Of a DNA stretch of 64,000 nucleotides, positions 17,104 through 24,373 are shown in pieces. The stretch is from positions 8,880 to 72,879 of the forward strand of contig JBDHSU010000005.1 in the NCBI GenBank assembly GCA_039808325.1, written 5' to 3'. Numbering within the stretch: position 1 is the stretch's first letter; each line of letters opens with the position of its first letter. The notes under the pieces were generated by a model that saw only the letters and a list, made by a program, of their open reading frames with translations, was not told the DNA's origin and ran no database searches. Source of the stretch: JAFKKS01 sp039808325. GTDB taxonomy: Bacteria; Pseudomonadota; Alphaproteobacteria; Rhizobiales; Xanthobacteraceae. The translations under genes were made by a program, and so were the position numbers.

Positions 17104-17262
17104 CTAGTGCGTGGCGGCCCGCCGCTCGAACAGACGCTCGAACAGCAGCGCCGCATTCTCCGGTTCACCGAAGAACGACGCGGCACACCCGGTCAAAACC
17201 AGACCTCCCGCGACATCCCAGAGATTCGGGTTCGGCGTCGTCCGCCCTGTACGGAATCCGAA
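17104..17262 (-). other. Second-frame coding segment, likely displaced C-terminus of the small membrane gene
   Basis: In the -1 frame relative to the gene at 17193-17438, this stretch encodes F-G-F-R-T-G-R, then P-N-P-N-L-W-D-V-A-G-G-L-V-L and G-E-P-E-N-A-A-L-L-F-E-R-L, a hydrophobic span plus amphipathic tail ending at TAG 17104. It looks more protein-like than the last 20 residues of the overlapping frame. The simplest reading is one original gene of about 133 residues split by a one-base deletion near 17255-17265, or a sequencing error. A programmed -1 shift is possible but no clear slippery site is seen. Confidence 0.45.
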
Positions 17263-17438
17263 GGCAGCAGGGCCGCGATCGCCGCTGCGGCAAACAGCAA
17301 CACGCTGAGCGCGGTGAGCGCCAGATCGGAATCGAGGGCCAGCACGATCAGGGCGGCAGGCAGGCCGACACCGATGCTCATCAGCCAAAGCCATCCTGAG
17401 GACGGCGCGGGTCCCTTGCTGAGCAAATATTGGATCAT
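17193..17438 (-). CDS. Small hydrophobic membrane protein, probably frameshifted at its 3' end
   Basis: 81 residues from the ATG at 17438, which has an excellent GGGAGGAGG site nine bases upstream. Residues 12-30 (G-W-L-W-L-M-S-I-G-V-G-L-P-A-A-L-I-V-L) and 38-55 (L-T-A-L-S-V-L-L-F-A-A-A-A-I-A-A-L-L) are membrane spans. After about residue 58 the frame turns into basic, uncharacteristic sequence, while a good continuation appears in the neighbouring frame down to 17104. No family recognised with certainty. Confidence 0.6.
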   Translation of the reverse strand: MIQYLLSKGPAPSSGWLWLMSIGVGLPAALIVLALDSDLALTALSVLLFAAAAIAALLPSDSVQGGRRRTRISGMSREVWF

Positions 17439-17808
17439 GGCCGACCGCCTCCTCCCTATAAGTGCAGCCAGTCTCATCCGACGAAACACCCGCGAACCCG
17501 TCGGCACAACGCGACCATGCGCCGCGCCGTACCCCTTTGGACTGCGGCGGGCTCGTTAGCATCTTATTAATGATGGTAGAGAATCGACTTAAGATTTTGT
17601 AATCGCTGCATTTATGTCGAGTCGTCGACGATGGGCGCGAAGCCGGGTGGCCGACGCTGGGCCGGAGAAGAAGGGAAGCGAGCGGCGCCGTCGCGTCATG
17701 CCGTGAGATGAAGCCGGATCGCCGGGACACGCCCGGCAGGGATCGATCGGCCGGGCTGGCCGGCTCCCCGGCGAGGCTATATATGCGGTTCGCCTATGGA
17801 GTAATCGC
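17439..17808. other. 370-base intergenic region between divergent genes
   Basis: Holds promoters for the minus-strand small membrane gene and the plus-strand COG0523 GTPase gene. A local AT-rich stretch at about 17555-17615 (TTATTAATGATGG and surrounding bases) contrasts with the GC-rich flanks. TATATA at 17778-17783 and GGAG shortly before 17809 suit the GTPase gene. No Zur box like that at 13276 is seen, and no convincing ORF. Confidence 0.5.
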
Positions 17809-18903
17809 ATGCCCGCCGAGACTGCTTCCGCTACATCCGAAAAGATCCCCGTCACTGTCATCACCGGTTATCTCGGCGCGGGCAAGACGACGCTGCTCAA
17901 CCGCATCCTCTCCGAGCCGCACGGCAAGAAGTTCGCCGTGATCGTCAACGAGTTCGGCGAGATCGGCATCGACAACGACATCATCGTGAACGCCGACGAA
18001 GAGGTGTTCGAGATGAATAACGGCTGCGTCTGCTGCACGGTGCGCGGCGACCTCATCCGCATCCTCGAAGGGCTGATGCGGCGCAAGGGCAAGTTCGACG
18101 GCATCATCGTCGAGACGACGGGCCTTGCGGACCCCGCGCCGGTCGCGCAGACCTTCTTCATGGACGACAATGTCGGGGCGAAAACCAAGCTCGACGCGGT
18201 CGTCACGGTCGCTGACGCCAAGTGGCTGAAGGATCGGCTGAAGGACGCGCCGGAGGCGAAGAATCAGGTCGCGTTCGCGGACGTCATCATCCTCAACAAG
18301 AGCGATCTTGTTTCACCCGAGGAGCTGCGCGACGTCGAGATGCGCATCCGCGCCATCAATCCTTACGCCAAGCTGCACAAGACCGAGCGCTGCGCCATCG
18401 CGCTGCCCGAGGTGGTCGGCCGTAACGCCTTCGATCTTGAGCGTATCCTCGAGATCGAGCCGGCATTCCTCGAAGCCGAGGAGGAACACGACCATCACCA
18501 CCACGGCCACGATCATGACCACCACCACGACCATGACCACCATCACCACGAGCATAACGGCCACGGTCATGGCGCCGCCGGCGGCGGGCTGAAGCACTAT
18601 CACGACGAGGAGATGCAGTCGGTCGCGCTCAAAACCGACAAGCCGCTCGATCCCGATCGCTTTTTTCCCTGGATTCAAGACCTGACGCAGCGCGAGGGCC
18701 CGAACATCCTGCGCTGCAAGGGCATCCTCTCGTTCAGGGACGACCCGCAGCGCTTCGTGTTCCAGGGCGTGCACATGATCCTGGACGGCAGCCCGCAGCG
18801 CGACTGGCGTGCCGACGAGAAGCGCGAGAGCCGCATCGTCTTCATCGGGCGGCACTTGCCGGAAGAGATCATCCGCAACGGCTTTGAGTCGTGCATTGCG
18901 TGA
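17809..18903 (+). CDS. COG0523 GTPase (CobW/ZNG1-like metallochaperone) with His-rich loop
   Basis: 364 residues. G3E-family GTPase: Walker A G-Y-L-G-A-G-K-T-T near residue 21, the metal-site C-x-C-C (N-G-C-V-C-C-T-V) near 68, L-N-K-S-D near 164 and a C-terminal CobW_C domain. Between the two domains (about 222-260) lies a run of roughly 20 histidines alternating with Asp and Gly. The family delivers zinc or other metals to target proteins under scarcity. Location 1.7 kb from znuA favours zinc, but CobW or nitrile-hydratase activators share the fold. No cobalamin gene is nearby. Confidence 0.9.
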   Translation: MPAETASATSEKIPVTVITGYLGAGKTTLLNRILSEPHGKKFAVIVNEFGEIGIDNDIIVNADEEVFEMNNGCVCCTVRGDLIRILEGLMRRKGKFDGIIVETTGLADPAPVAQTFFMDDNVGAKTKLDAVVTVADAKWLKDRLKDAPEAKNQVAFADVIILNKSDLVSPEELRDVEMRIRAINPYAKLHKTERCAIALPEVVGRNAFDLERILEIEPAFLEAEEEHDHHHHGHDHDHHHDHDHHHHEHNGHGHGAAGGGLKHYHDEEMQSVALKTDKPLDPDRFFPWIQDLTQREGPNILRCKGILSFRDDPQRFVFQGVHMILDGSPQRDWRADEKRESRIVFIGRHLPEEIIRNGFESCIA

Positions 18904-18937
18904 TTGCAAGAATGGCCGCTGCTCGCCACTCATGACC

Positions 18938-19039
18938 CGTCATCCTGAGGCGCTCGCGAAGCAAGCCTCGAAGGACGGCCGCCGAGGCCGTGCATCGTTC
19001 CGGACTCGGCGCATTGCGCCTCGCACCTCGGGATGACGG
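18938..19039. repeat. Palindromic repeat, family B, copy 1
   Basis: CCGTCATCCTGAGGCGCTCG at the left and CCTCGGGATGACGG at the right, with CGAAGCAAGCCTCGAAGGAC and GACTCGGCGCATTGCGCCTCG internal arms. Copies occur at 20416-20504 and 43264-43381. The right end contains the ATG (19033) of the next gene, so that start codon lies within repeat sequence. Confidence 0.8.
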
Positions 19040-20361
19040 AGCAGGCGGACATTTCTGCCGCGCCCGACATTTCTGCCGCGCCTAAGGCAAAGCCGCCTCA
19101 CATCGCCATCGTCGGCGGCGGGCCGGCCGGTCTCCTGGCCGCCGAAGCCGCCGCGGCGGGCGGTGCGTGTGTCTCCGTCTACGACGCGATGCCGTCCCTC
19201 GGCCGCAAGTTCCTGATGGCGGGGCGCGGCGGCCTCAATCTCACGCATAGCGAAGATCTCAAGACATTCCTCGCGCGCTACGGCGCGGCCGCGCCGCAAC
19301 TGCGCGCCGCGATCGAGGCATTCCCGCCGCAGGCGTTGCGTGACTGGGCGCAGGCGCTCGGGCAGGAGACGTTCGTCGGGTCGAGCGGCCGCGTGTTTCC
19401 GCGCGCATTGAAGGCATCGCCCCTGTTGCGCGCCTGGTTGCGCCGGCTCGGCGAGCGCGATGTCACGTTTCATCTGCGCTGCCGTTGGCAAGGCTTCGCT
19501 GGGCAAGGCTTCGCTGGGCAAGGCTTCGCTAGGCAAGGTTTCGCTAGGCAAGGCCTTGCGTTCTCGACGCCCGGCGGTGAAGTGACCGTGGAGGCCGACG
19601 CCGTCGTGCTGGCGCTCGGTGGAGCGAGCTGGCCGCGTCTCGGCTCCGACGGGGCATGGACGGATAGTCTTGCCCGCGAGGGCGTCGCGATCGCATCGCT
19701 CGTGCCGGCGAATTGCGGCTTCCGCGTCGCATGGTCGGAGTTCTTTCGCGATCGCTTCGAAGGCGAGCCGCTGAAGCGCATCGCCTTGACGTTCGGCGAG
19801 CGCCGCGTCCGCGGCGAAGCGATGATCACGCGCGACGGCATCGAGGGCGGCGCGGTCTATGCGCTGTCCGCGCCGCTGCGCGACGCCATTCTGCGTGACG
19901 GTTCAGCGACCATGCATGTCGATCTGCGTCCCGACCTTGACGAACATCGGCTGGCGCAACGCCTGGCGAGCCCGCGCGGCAAGGCCTCGTTCTCCAACTT
20001 TCTGCGTAAATCTGCGAAGCTTCCGCCGGTCGCCATCGGTCTCCTCAACGAGACGAAAGACAAGTACGCATCACTGGCGGCCATCGATCCCGAATATCTC
20101 GCTGCGCGGATCAAGTCGGTGCCGCTGAGGCTGACAGGTATCGCGCCGATTGCCCGCGCGATTTCATCCGCCGGCGGCGTGCGCTTCGATGCGATCGACG
20201 AGAATTTCATGCTGCGTGCGAAGCCCGGTGTCTTCGCCGCCGGCGAGATGCTCGACTGGGAAGCGCCGACCGGCGGCTACCTGCTGCAAGCGTGCTTCGC
20301 GACCGGCCGCGCCGCGGGGCAGGGGGCGCTGGAGTGGAGTAGACTCCGATCCTCATCCTGA
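19033..20361 (+). CDS. NAD(P)/FAD-dependent oxidoreductase, HI0933/BaiN-like (TIGR03862 type)
   Basis: 442 residues. FAD-binding G-G-G-P-A-G-L-L-A-A-E-A near residue 26, S-L-G-R-K-F-L-M-A-G-R-G-G-L-N-L-T near 55, and C-terminal A-K-P-G-V-F-A-A-G-E-M-L-D-W-E-A-P-T-G-G-Y type sequence. The reaction is unknown. The gene carries three tandem duplications: 18 bp twice (19048-19083), 15 bp five times (19487-19561, protein Q-G-F-A-G/R) and a 63-bp unit over the stop codon. The ATG falls at the end of a family B repeat; an alternative start further in (for instance before H-I-A-I-V-G-G-G) is possible. Confidence 0.85.
   Translation: MTEQADISAAPDISAAPKAKPPHIAIVGGGPAGLLAAEAAAAGGACVSVYDAMPSLGRKFLMAGRGGLNLTHSEDLKTFLARYGAAAPQLRAAIEAFPPQALRDWAQALGQETFVGSSGRVFPRALKASPLLRAWLRRLGERDVTFHLRCRWQGFAGQGFAGQGFARQGFARQGLAFSTPGGEVTVEADAVVLALGGASWPRLGSDGAWTDSLAREGVAIASLVPANCGFRVAWSEFFRDRFEGEPLKRIALTFGERRVRGEAMITRDGIEGGAVYALSAPLRDAILRDGSATMHVDLRPDLDEHRLAQRLASPRGKASFSNFLRKSAKLPPVAIGLLNETKDKYASLAAIDPEYLAARIKSVPLRLTGIAPIARAISSAGGVRFDAIDENFMLRAKPGVFAAGEMLDWEAPTGGYLLQACFATGRAAGQGALEWSRLRSSS
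19487..19561 (+). repeat. In-frame 15-bp minisatellite, five units
   Basis: Five consecutive 15-base units of GGCAAGGCTTCGCTG type at 19487, 19502, 19517, 19532 and 19547; the last two have diverged. The array encodes Q-G-F-A-G/R repeats in a loop of the flavoprotein. The length is a multiple of three, so copy-number change keeps the frame. Confidence 0.93.
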
Positions 20362-20462
20362 GGCGCTCGAAGGATAGTCAAGACACCGGCCGTTGTCCTG
20401 AGTAGACTCCGATCCTCATCCTGAGGCGCTCGAAGGATAGTCAAGACACCGGCCGTTGTCCT
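20337..20462 (+). repeat. 63-bp exact tandem duplication over the flavoprotein stop codon
   Basis: Units 20337-20399 and 20400-20462 are identical. Each starts GAGTAGACTCCGATCC and contains the left part of a family B repeat (CATCCTGAGGCGCTCG). The first unit supplies the last residues and the TGA of the flavoprotein gene. Confidence 0.92.
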
Positions 20463-20504
20463 TCGAGGCTCGGCGCAAACGCGCCTCGCGCCTCAGGATG
20501 ACGG
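20416..20504. repeat. Palindromic repeat, family B, copy 2
   Basis: TCATCCTGAGGCGCTCGAAG at the left matches CGCGCCTCAGGATGACGG at the right, with CCTTCGAGGCTCGGCG between. Its left arm is what was duplicated in the 63-bp tandem repeat. It ends nine bases before the DUF1127 gene's stop. Confidence 0.78.
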
Positions 20505-20512
20505 ATCGACAC

Positions 20513-20800
20513 TCACCGCCAGAACGGCTTGGCAATCTCAGCTTTCGCCTCCGCGCGCGTGACGCCGATGTCCTGCAGCCGCTGATCGTCGAACTCCGCA
20601 AGCTGGCGTCGCTGTTCTGCTCGCGCGAACCATAGATTGATCGTAGCGAGGCCAGCGCAAATCGCGTCGAATGCAACGAAAGCTGAGCGAAATCTTCTGC
20701 CGCCGGTCGCGCGGCGCCGATAGGCGATCGCGGATGCCCCCGACACGAATGCTGCAAACAGCAGATCGAAATGGCCGAACATGAAGTCAGCGTTGCGCAT
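20513..20800 (-). CDS. DUF1127 domain protein with N-terminal hydrophobic extension
   Basis: 95 residues; SD CGGAGG seven bases before the ATG at 20800. The C-terminal 40 residues form the DUF1127/YjiS domain (A-E-F-D-D-Q-R-L-Q-D-I-G-V-T-R-A-E, ending K-P-F-W-R). DUF1127 proteins in alphaproteobacteria have been tied to RNA turnover and phosphate or stress responses. The preceding 50 residues are partly hydrophobic and not part of the usual domain, which is often only 45-70 residues long. Confidence 0.82.
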   Translation of the reverse strand: MRNADFMFGHFDLLFAAFVSGASAIAYRRRATGGRRFRSAFVAFDAICAGLATINLWFARAEQRRQLAEFDDQRLQDIGVTRAEAKAEIAKPFWR

Positions 20801-20923
20801 GGCCTTGCCTCCGTTGTCGTCTCACCAAACGTCACGGTGCTCCAGAAGTCTGGCGCCATCGCTACGTCGCGTGTCGAACCGTTGCGGGGTGAAACACCGT
20901 CCGGGATCGTCTATATTGACGCC

Positions 20924-21643
20924 ATGAGCACAATCCTCGATCTCGCTTCCGTCGCTGCGTTGGTCGGCGATCCTGCCCGCGCCAACATCCTTTGCGCGCT
21001 GCTGAGTGGCCGTGCGTTGACCGCGAAGGAGCTTGCTTATGCGGCGCATGTGTCGCCGCAAACGACGAGCGGACATCTCGGCAAGCTCAGCGCCGCGAAT
21101 CTCATCACACCGTGGCAGCAGGGGCGCTTCCGCTACTATCGCCTCGCAGGTCCCGCGGTTGCGGCGATGCTGGAGAGCATCATGAATGTCGCCGCGATGA
21201 CGCCCCCGCGCATCCGCCCTCCGCGTATGGACCCCGCGATGCGCGACGCGCGGCTTTGCTACGATCACTGCGCCGGGCATCTCGGTGTCGGCCTCGCCGA
21301 CGCCTTGACAGCGCGCGGCTATGTCGAGCTCGGCGATGATGGCGGCGTCGTCACGCTGCCGGGGACGAAATTCTTTCTCGATTTCGGCATCGACCTTGAG
21401 GCGCTGCGCAGCCACCGCCGCCTCTTCTGCAAGCCGTGTCTGGATTGGAGCGAGCGGCGTCCGCACATCGCCGGCATGGTCGGTGCGGAGATGGCCAAGC
21501 GCATGTTCGATCTCGGCTGGATCGCCCGCCTGCGCGATACGCGAACCTTGCGGATCACCCCGGCGGGCGCCAAGGGGCTGCGCGATGTCTTCGGCCTCAC
21601 GCTCGACAAAGGGCCGGCCGAAATGATCCGTGCGGTCTCCTGA
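20924..21643 (+). CDS. ArsR-like winged-helix transcriptional regulator
   Basis: 239 residues from the ATG at 20924 (an earlier in-frame ATG at 20771 would overlap the divergent DUF1127 gene). The N-terminal 90 residues are an ArsR-type winged helix (V-G-D-P-A-R-A-N-I-L-C-A-L, recognition helix V-S-P-Q-T-T-S-G-H-L-G-K-L). The C-terminal domain has conserved Cys/His pairs (L-C-Y-D-H-C-A-G-H near 107; F-C-K-P-C-L-D-W-S-E near 166), possibly a metal or redox sensor. Target genes unknown; it starts 123 bases from the divergent DUF1127 gene. Confidence 0.88.
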   Translation: MSTILDLASVAALVGDPARANILCALLSGRALTAKELAYAAHVSPQTTSGHLGKLSAANLITPWQQGRFRYYRLAGPAVAAMLESIMNVAAMTPPRIRPPRMDPAMRDARLCYDHCAGHLGVGLADALTARGYVELGDDGGVVTLPGTKFFLDFGIDLEALRSHRRLFCKPCLDWSERRPHIAGMVGAEMAKRMFDLGWIARLRDTRTLRITPAGAKGLRDVFGLTLDKGPAEMIRAVS

Positions 21644-21644
21644 C

Positions 21645-22442
21645 CTATTTCACGCTGAAGCGGACGGGAACGGAAAACGTGAACTGCGTGCCGCCCGCGC
21701 TCTCCGGGGGGCGCGGGAACGGTTCGCAACGCCGCACGAGCTCCATCGTCTCTCTGTCGAGGAGCGTCGATCCGGAACTTCGCACCAGCGCGCTCGACAA
21801 CACGCGGCCGCGGCGGTCGATCGAGAACCGCACCAGCGCGGTGCCCTGTTCGCCGCGCGACTGCGCCGCCGCCGGATAACGCTTGTGGCGTTGCAGGTGC
21901 GTGGCGAGCCGGCTTTTCCAACTGACGACCGCGGCATTGCGTGCCGCGGCTGACGTCGGCGCCGTCGTCGCGATGGCGCCGACGGTTGCCGGCGTCGGCG
22001 GTCGCTTTTCTTCTGGCTCTTCCTGCGCCTTCTCTTCCTTGGGCCTGGGCTTCGGCATCACGGTGGCGATCGCGACTTTGGAGTCGGGAACCTCGGCGAG
22101 GTCGGGGATGGGAACGGCTTCTTGCGTGTGCGGCGTGACCTCGGCCCTCTCCTCGACGGGCCGTTCCTGTTGCTCCGTCTTCGTCTCGCGCACTTCCGGC
22201 GTCGATTCCGCCTCCACCTGTTCGGGGCCGGGCGCGACATCCTGCAGCGGCGCTTGCGGCGTCGGCAGGGCCACGAAATCGATGGTGATCGCAGGCTCGC
22301 TGTCGACGGCATCGCCGTCGTCCTCGCGCGTCATCAGCGACGCGGCGACGGCTCCGTGCAATGCGAGAATGACAGCGAAGCAAGCGCCCCACCGGATCAG
22401 GTCGCTCCGCCCTATCCCCGTATATGGAAGGGTGTCGATCAA
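21645..22442 (-). CDS. tonB: TonB family energy transducer
   Basis: 265 residues: short cytoplasmic N-terminus, one membrane span near 18-36, a Pro/Glu/Lys-rich periplasmic stretch (about 65-150) and a C-terminal TonB domain (Y-P-A-A-A-Q-S-R-G-E-Q-G-T-A-L-V-R-F near 190). It passes proton-motive energy from ExbB-ExbD to outer-membrane receptors. Its start overlaps the exbD stop by four bases (22439-22442). No receptor gene is nearby. Confidence 0.92.
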   Translation of the reverse strand: MIDTLPYTGIGRSDLIRWGACFAVILALHGAVAASLMTREDDGDAVDSEPAITIDFVALPTPQAPLQDVAPGPEQVEAESTPEVRETKTEQQERPVEERAEVTPHTQEAVPIPDLAEVPDSKVAIATVMPKPRPKEEKAQEEPEEKRPPTPATVGAIATTAPTSAAARNAAVVSWKSRLATHLQRHKRYPAAAQSRGEQGTALVRFSIDRRGRVLSSALVRSSGSTLLDRETMELVRRCEPFPRPPESAGGTQFTFSVPVRFSVK

Positions 22443-22867
22443 TGCGCCTCTCCGGTCTCCAGGCCGACGAGCGCGACCTTGAGGTAGCCGGCGCCGCGCA
22501 GAGTGTTCATGAGCTGCATCAGATTGCCGTAGGACACCGTCTTGTCGGCGCGCAGGAAGATGCGCTTGTTCTTGTCGCCCTGTGTCGCGGCGTCGAGCGC
22601 GTTGCCGAGCGTCTCGCGCGGCACCGGCGTTTCACCGAGATTGATGACGTTGTCGCGTTGGAGCGTCACGAAGATCGGCTTGTCGGGCCGCGCCTGCCGC
22701 TTCGCCGTCGAGGTCGGCAGGTCGACCGCGACATCGACCGTTGCCAACGGCGCCGCGATCATGAAGATGATCAGCAGCACGAGGATGACATCGATGAACG
22801 GGGTGACGTTGATCTCGTGAACCTGATCGAGATCGTCGTCGCTGCTTTCCTTGAGCGTAATCGCCAC
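22439..22867 (-). CDS. exbD: Biopolymer transport protein ExbD
   Basis: 142 residues. One membrane span near residues 25-45 preceded by E-I-N-V-T-P-F-I-D-V-I-L-V-L-L-I-I-F; the aspartate in F-I-D-V is the proton-relay residue. The periplasmic domain follows. It starts 3 bases after exbB and overlaps tonB by four bases, so exbB-exbD-tonB is one operon. Confidence 0.95.
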   Translation of the reverse strand: MAITLKESSDDDLDQVHEINVTPFIDVILVLLIIFMIAAPLATVDVAVDLPTSTAKRQARPDKPIFVTLQRDNVINLGETPVPRETLGNALDAATQGDKNKRIFLRADKTVSYGNLMQLMNTLRGAGYLKVALVGLETGEAH

Positions 22868-22870
22868 GCT

Positions 22871-23902
22871 TCACTCCGCGGCGCGATAGACCGGCCGGCC
22901 ACCGGCGTCGACGCCGATGTAGCCGCGGTCGAGATCGCGACTGACGTGCCGGAGAAGTTCGGCGGAGCCGTCGCCCAATGTCGCGCGATAGCCGGCGATC
23001 CAGCGCGCGAACATGTTGTAGATGACCACGGCGGGAATGGCGGCGACCAGGCCGAGCGCGGTCGCAAGCAGCGCCTCGGCGATACCCGGCGCGACGACGG
23101 CGAGATTCGTCGTCTGCGCCTTTGAGATGCCGATGAAGCTGTTCATGATTCCCCAGACGGTGCCGAACAGGCCGACGAAGGGGCCGGTCGCGCCGATGGT
23201 CGCGAGGATGCTGGTGCCGCGCGTCATCCGCCTTCCTGCCGCCGCCTCGATGCGCTGGAAGCGCGAGGCGACGCGCTCCTTCACGCCTTCGGGCGCCATG
23301 GCGCCGCCGGAAAGTCCGACCTCGAGCAATGCGGCGCGTGCAAGCTTGGCGACATCGCTCTTCGAATCGCGCAGGGCTTCAGCCGCGTCGGCAAGCGTCT
23401 TCACCTTCGCCAAGGTGACGAGGTCGCGCTGCGTTTGCCGGCGCGCGGAGAACAGCTCGATCAGCTTCGCCAGCCATACCGACCACGTCACGACGGATGC
23501 GAAGGCCAGTCCGATCATGACGGCTTTGACGATCCAATCCGCCGCCAAGAACATTCCGATCGGCGAAAGGTCGCGCGGCAGCGAAGCCTCGCCGGCGACG
23601 AGTGTTTCTTGCTCGGCGGCGTCCGGCGTCGTCGCCGGATCCGCCGGCACGGTCGCCGACGGCTCCGGGGAGGGCGGCGCGCCCGGCTCGGACGTCATGG
23701 GCGACTGTGAGGCCTGCGGCGTTGGCGCGGCTTGTGCGGGCTCGGGCGCCGCGGCGGCGGGCCGCAGCGAATTTGGTGGCGCGCTTTGCGTGATGTCGGG
23801 CGCGCTGCTTGGCGGCGTCTGCCCCCGCACCGAGGGTCCCTGACACAGCGCCAACGCCATAACGGCGGCCGCGATCGATCGGCGGTTCCTGTTCATGTGC
23901 AT
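22871..23902 (-). CDS. exbB: TonB-system energizer ExbB with long periplasmic N-terminus
   Basis: 343 residues from the ATG at 23902 (AAAGGGG ahead of it); an in-frame start at 24070 would add 56 residues before the signal peptide. A signal peptide (I-A-A-A-V-M-A-L-A-L) is followed by about 90 residues rich in Pro, Ala, Ser and Glu. The MotA/TolQ/ExbB core (about 105-343) has three spans and the motif T-I-G-A-T-G-P-F-V-G-L-F-G-T-V-W-G-I. The core ends with R-G-Y-I-G-V-D-A. Proline-rich leaders are known in alphaproteobacterial ExbB. Confidence 0.93.
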   Translation of the reverse strand: MHMNRNRRSIAAAVMALALCQGPSVRGQTPPSSAPDITQSAPPNSLRPAAAAPEPAQAAPTPQASQSPMTSEPGAPPSPEPSATVPADPATTPDAAEQETLVAGEASLPRDLSPIGMFLAADWIVKAVMIGLAFASVVTWSVWLAKLIELFSARRQTQRDLVTLAKVKTLADAAEALRDSKSDVAKLARAALLEVGLSGGAMAPEGVKERVASRFQRIEAAAGRRMTRGTSILATIGATGPFVGLFGTVWGIMNSFIGISKAQTTNLAVVAPGIAEALLATALGLVAAIPAVVIYNMFARWIAGYRATLGDGSAELLRHVSRDLDRGYIGVDAGGRPVYRAAE

Positions 23903-24296
23903 CACCCCTTTTTGCGCCGTCGCCAATCGCTCGCGGAACAGGCGCACGCGTTTGCGGGAAAGACGCGCCTGCCAAATATGCCTTGCGCGGCCAAGGGACT
24001 CGGCAAGCGCCACCGTTGACGTCGCCATGTGGTTGTCTCGCTCATGATGCCGCGCTGCCTCAGGCCGCATCTTTCTGCGAAAAATGAAGTAATCATCAAG
24101 TGTTATGTTTTTAAAATATTCTAATGCGAAAGAGATTCTCTTGGCCGGATCCGCCGGAATTCCCTAATTTGCTTCGGCGTTGCGACAAAAAATATGAAAG
24201 TGGGGGCGAGGAACTTCTTTGAAGATAATTCTCGCGACGATGTGCGAACGCAAAACCGGCGGCCCTGGTGAGGTCCCGCGCCGCGGCCGATGGCCG

Positions 24297-24311
24297 TTAA
24301 CCAGTCGCTAA
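24297..24311 (+). promoter_or_regulatory. CtrA-like box upstream of flhA
   Basis: TTAA-N7-CTAA, one mismatch from the TTAA-N7-TTAA consensus; the copy reads TTAACC ... CTAACC. It is 63 bases from the flhA start. CtrA controls flagellar genes in many alphaproteobacteria, so a role is plausible but not shown. Confidence 0.45.
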
Positions 24312-24317
24312 CCATAA

Positions 24318-24360
24318 ACCCGGCAAATCTTGCCGGGTGAGGCCTTCCGTGTCGGAAGGC
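24318..24360 (+). promoter_or_regulatory. Two adjacent hairpins in the flhA leader
   Basis: ACCCGGCA / TGCCGGGT (24318-24325 / 24331-24338) and GCCTTCCG / CGGAAGGC (24342-24349 / 24353-24360). Both are perfect 8-bp stems. The second ends 13 bases before the ATG and buries the GGAAGG that would serve as ribosome site, so it could limit flhA translation. Confidence 0.6.
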
Positions 24361-24373
24361 GGGGTGGTTGCGC

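Larger units (their letters stand above)
23903..24373. other. 471-base divergent control region between exbB and flhA
   Basis: It contains an AT-rich stretch at 24085-24125 (a likely promoter), a 13-base palindrome AAGAGATTCTCTT at 24130-24142, a CtrA-like site at 24297-24311 and two adjacent hairpins at 24318-24338 and 24342-24360 just before the flhA start. The 56 codons open upstream of the exbB start are not supported as coding. Confidence 0.55.

Noticed and set aside
19487..19561. Short regular repeats taken for a CRISPR array
   Set aside because: The units are 15 bp, directly abutting, without spacers, and stay in frame inside a gene.
24085..24110. RirA/IRO-type iron box upstream of exbB (TGAAGTAATCATCA)
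   Set aside because: The TGA-TCA spacing is eight, not nine, and the surrounding match is poor.
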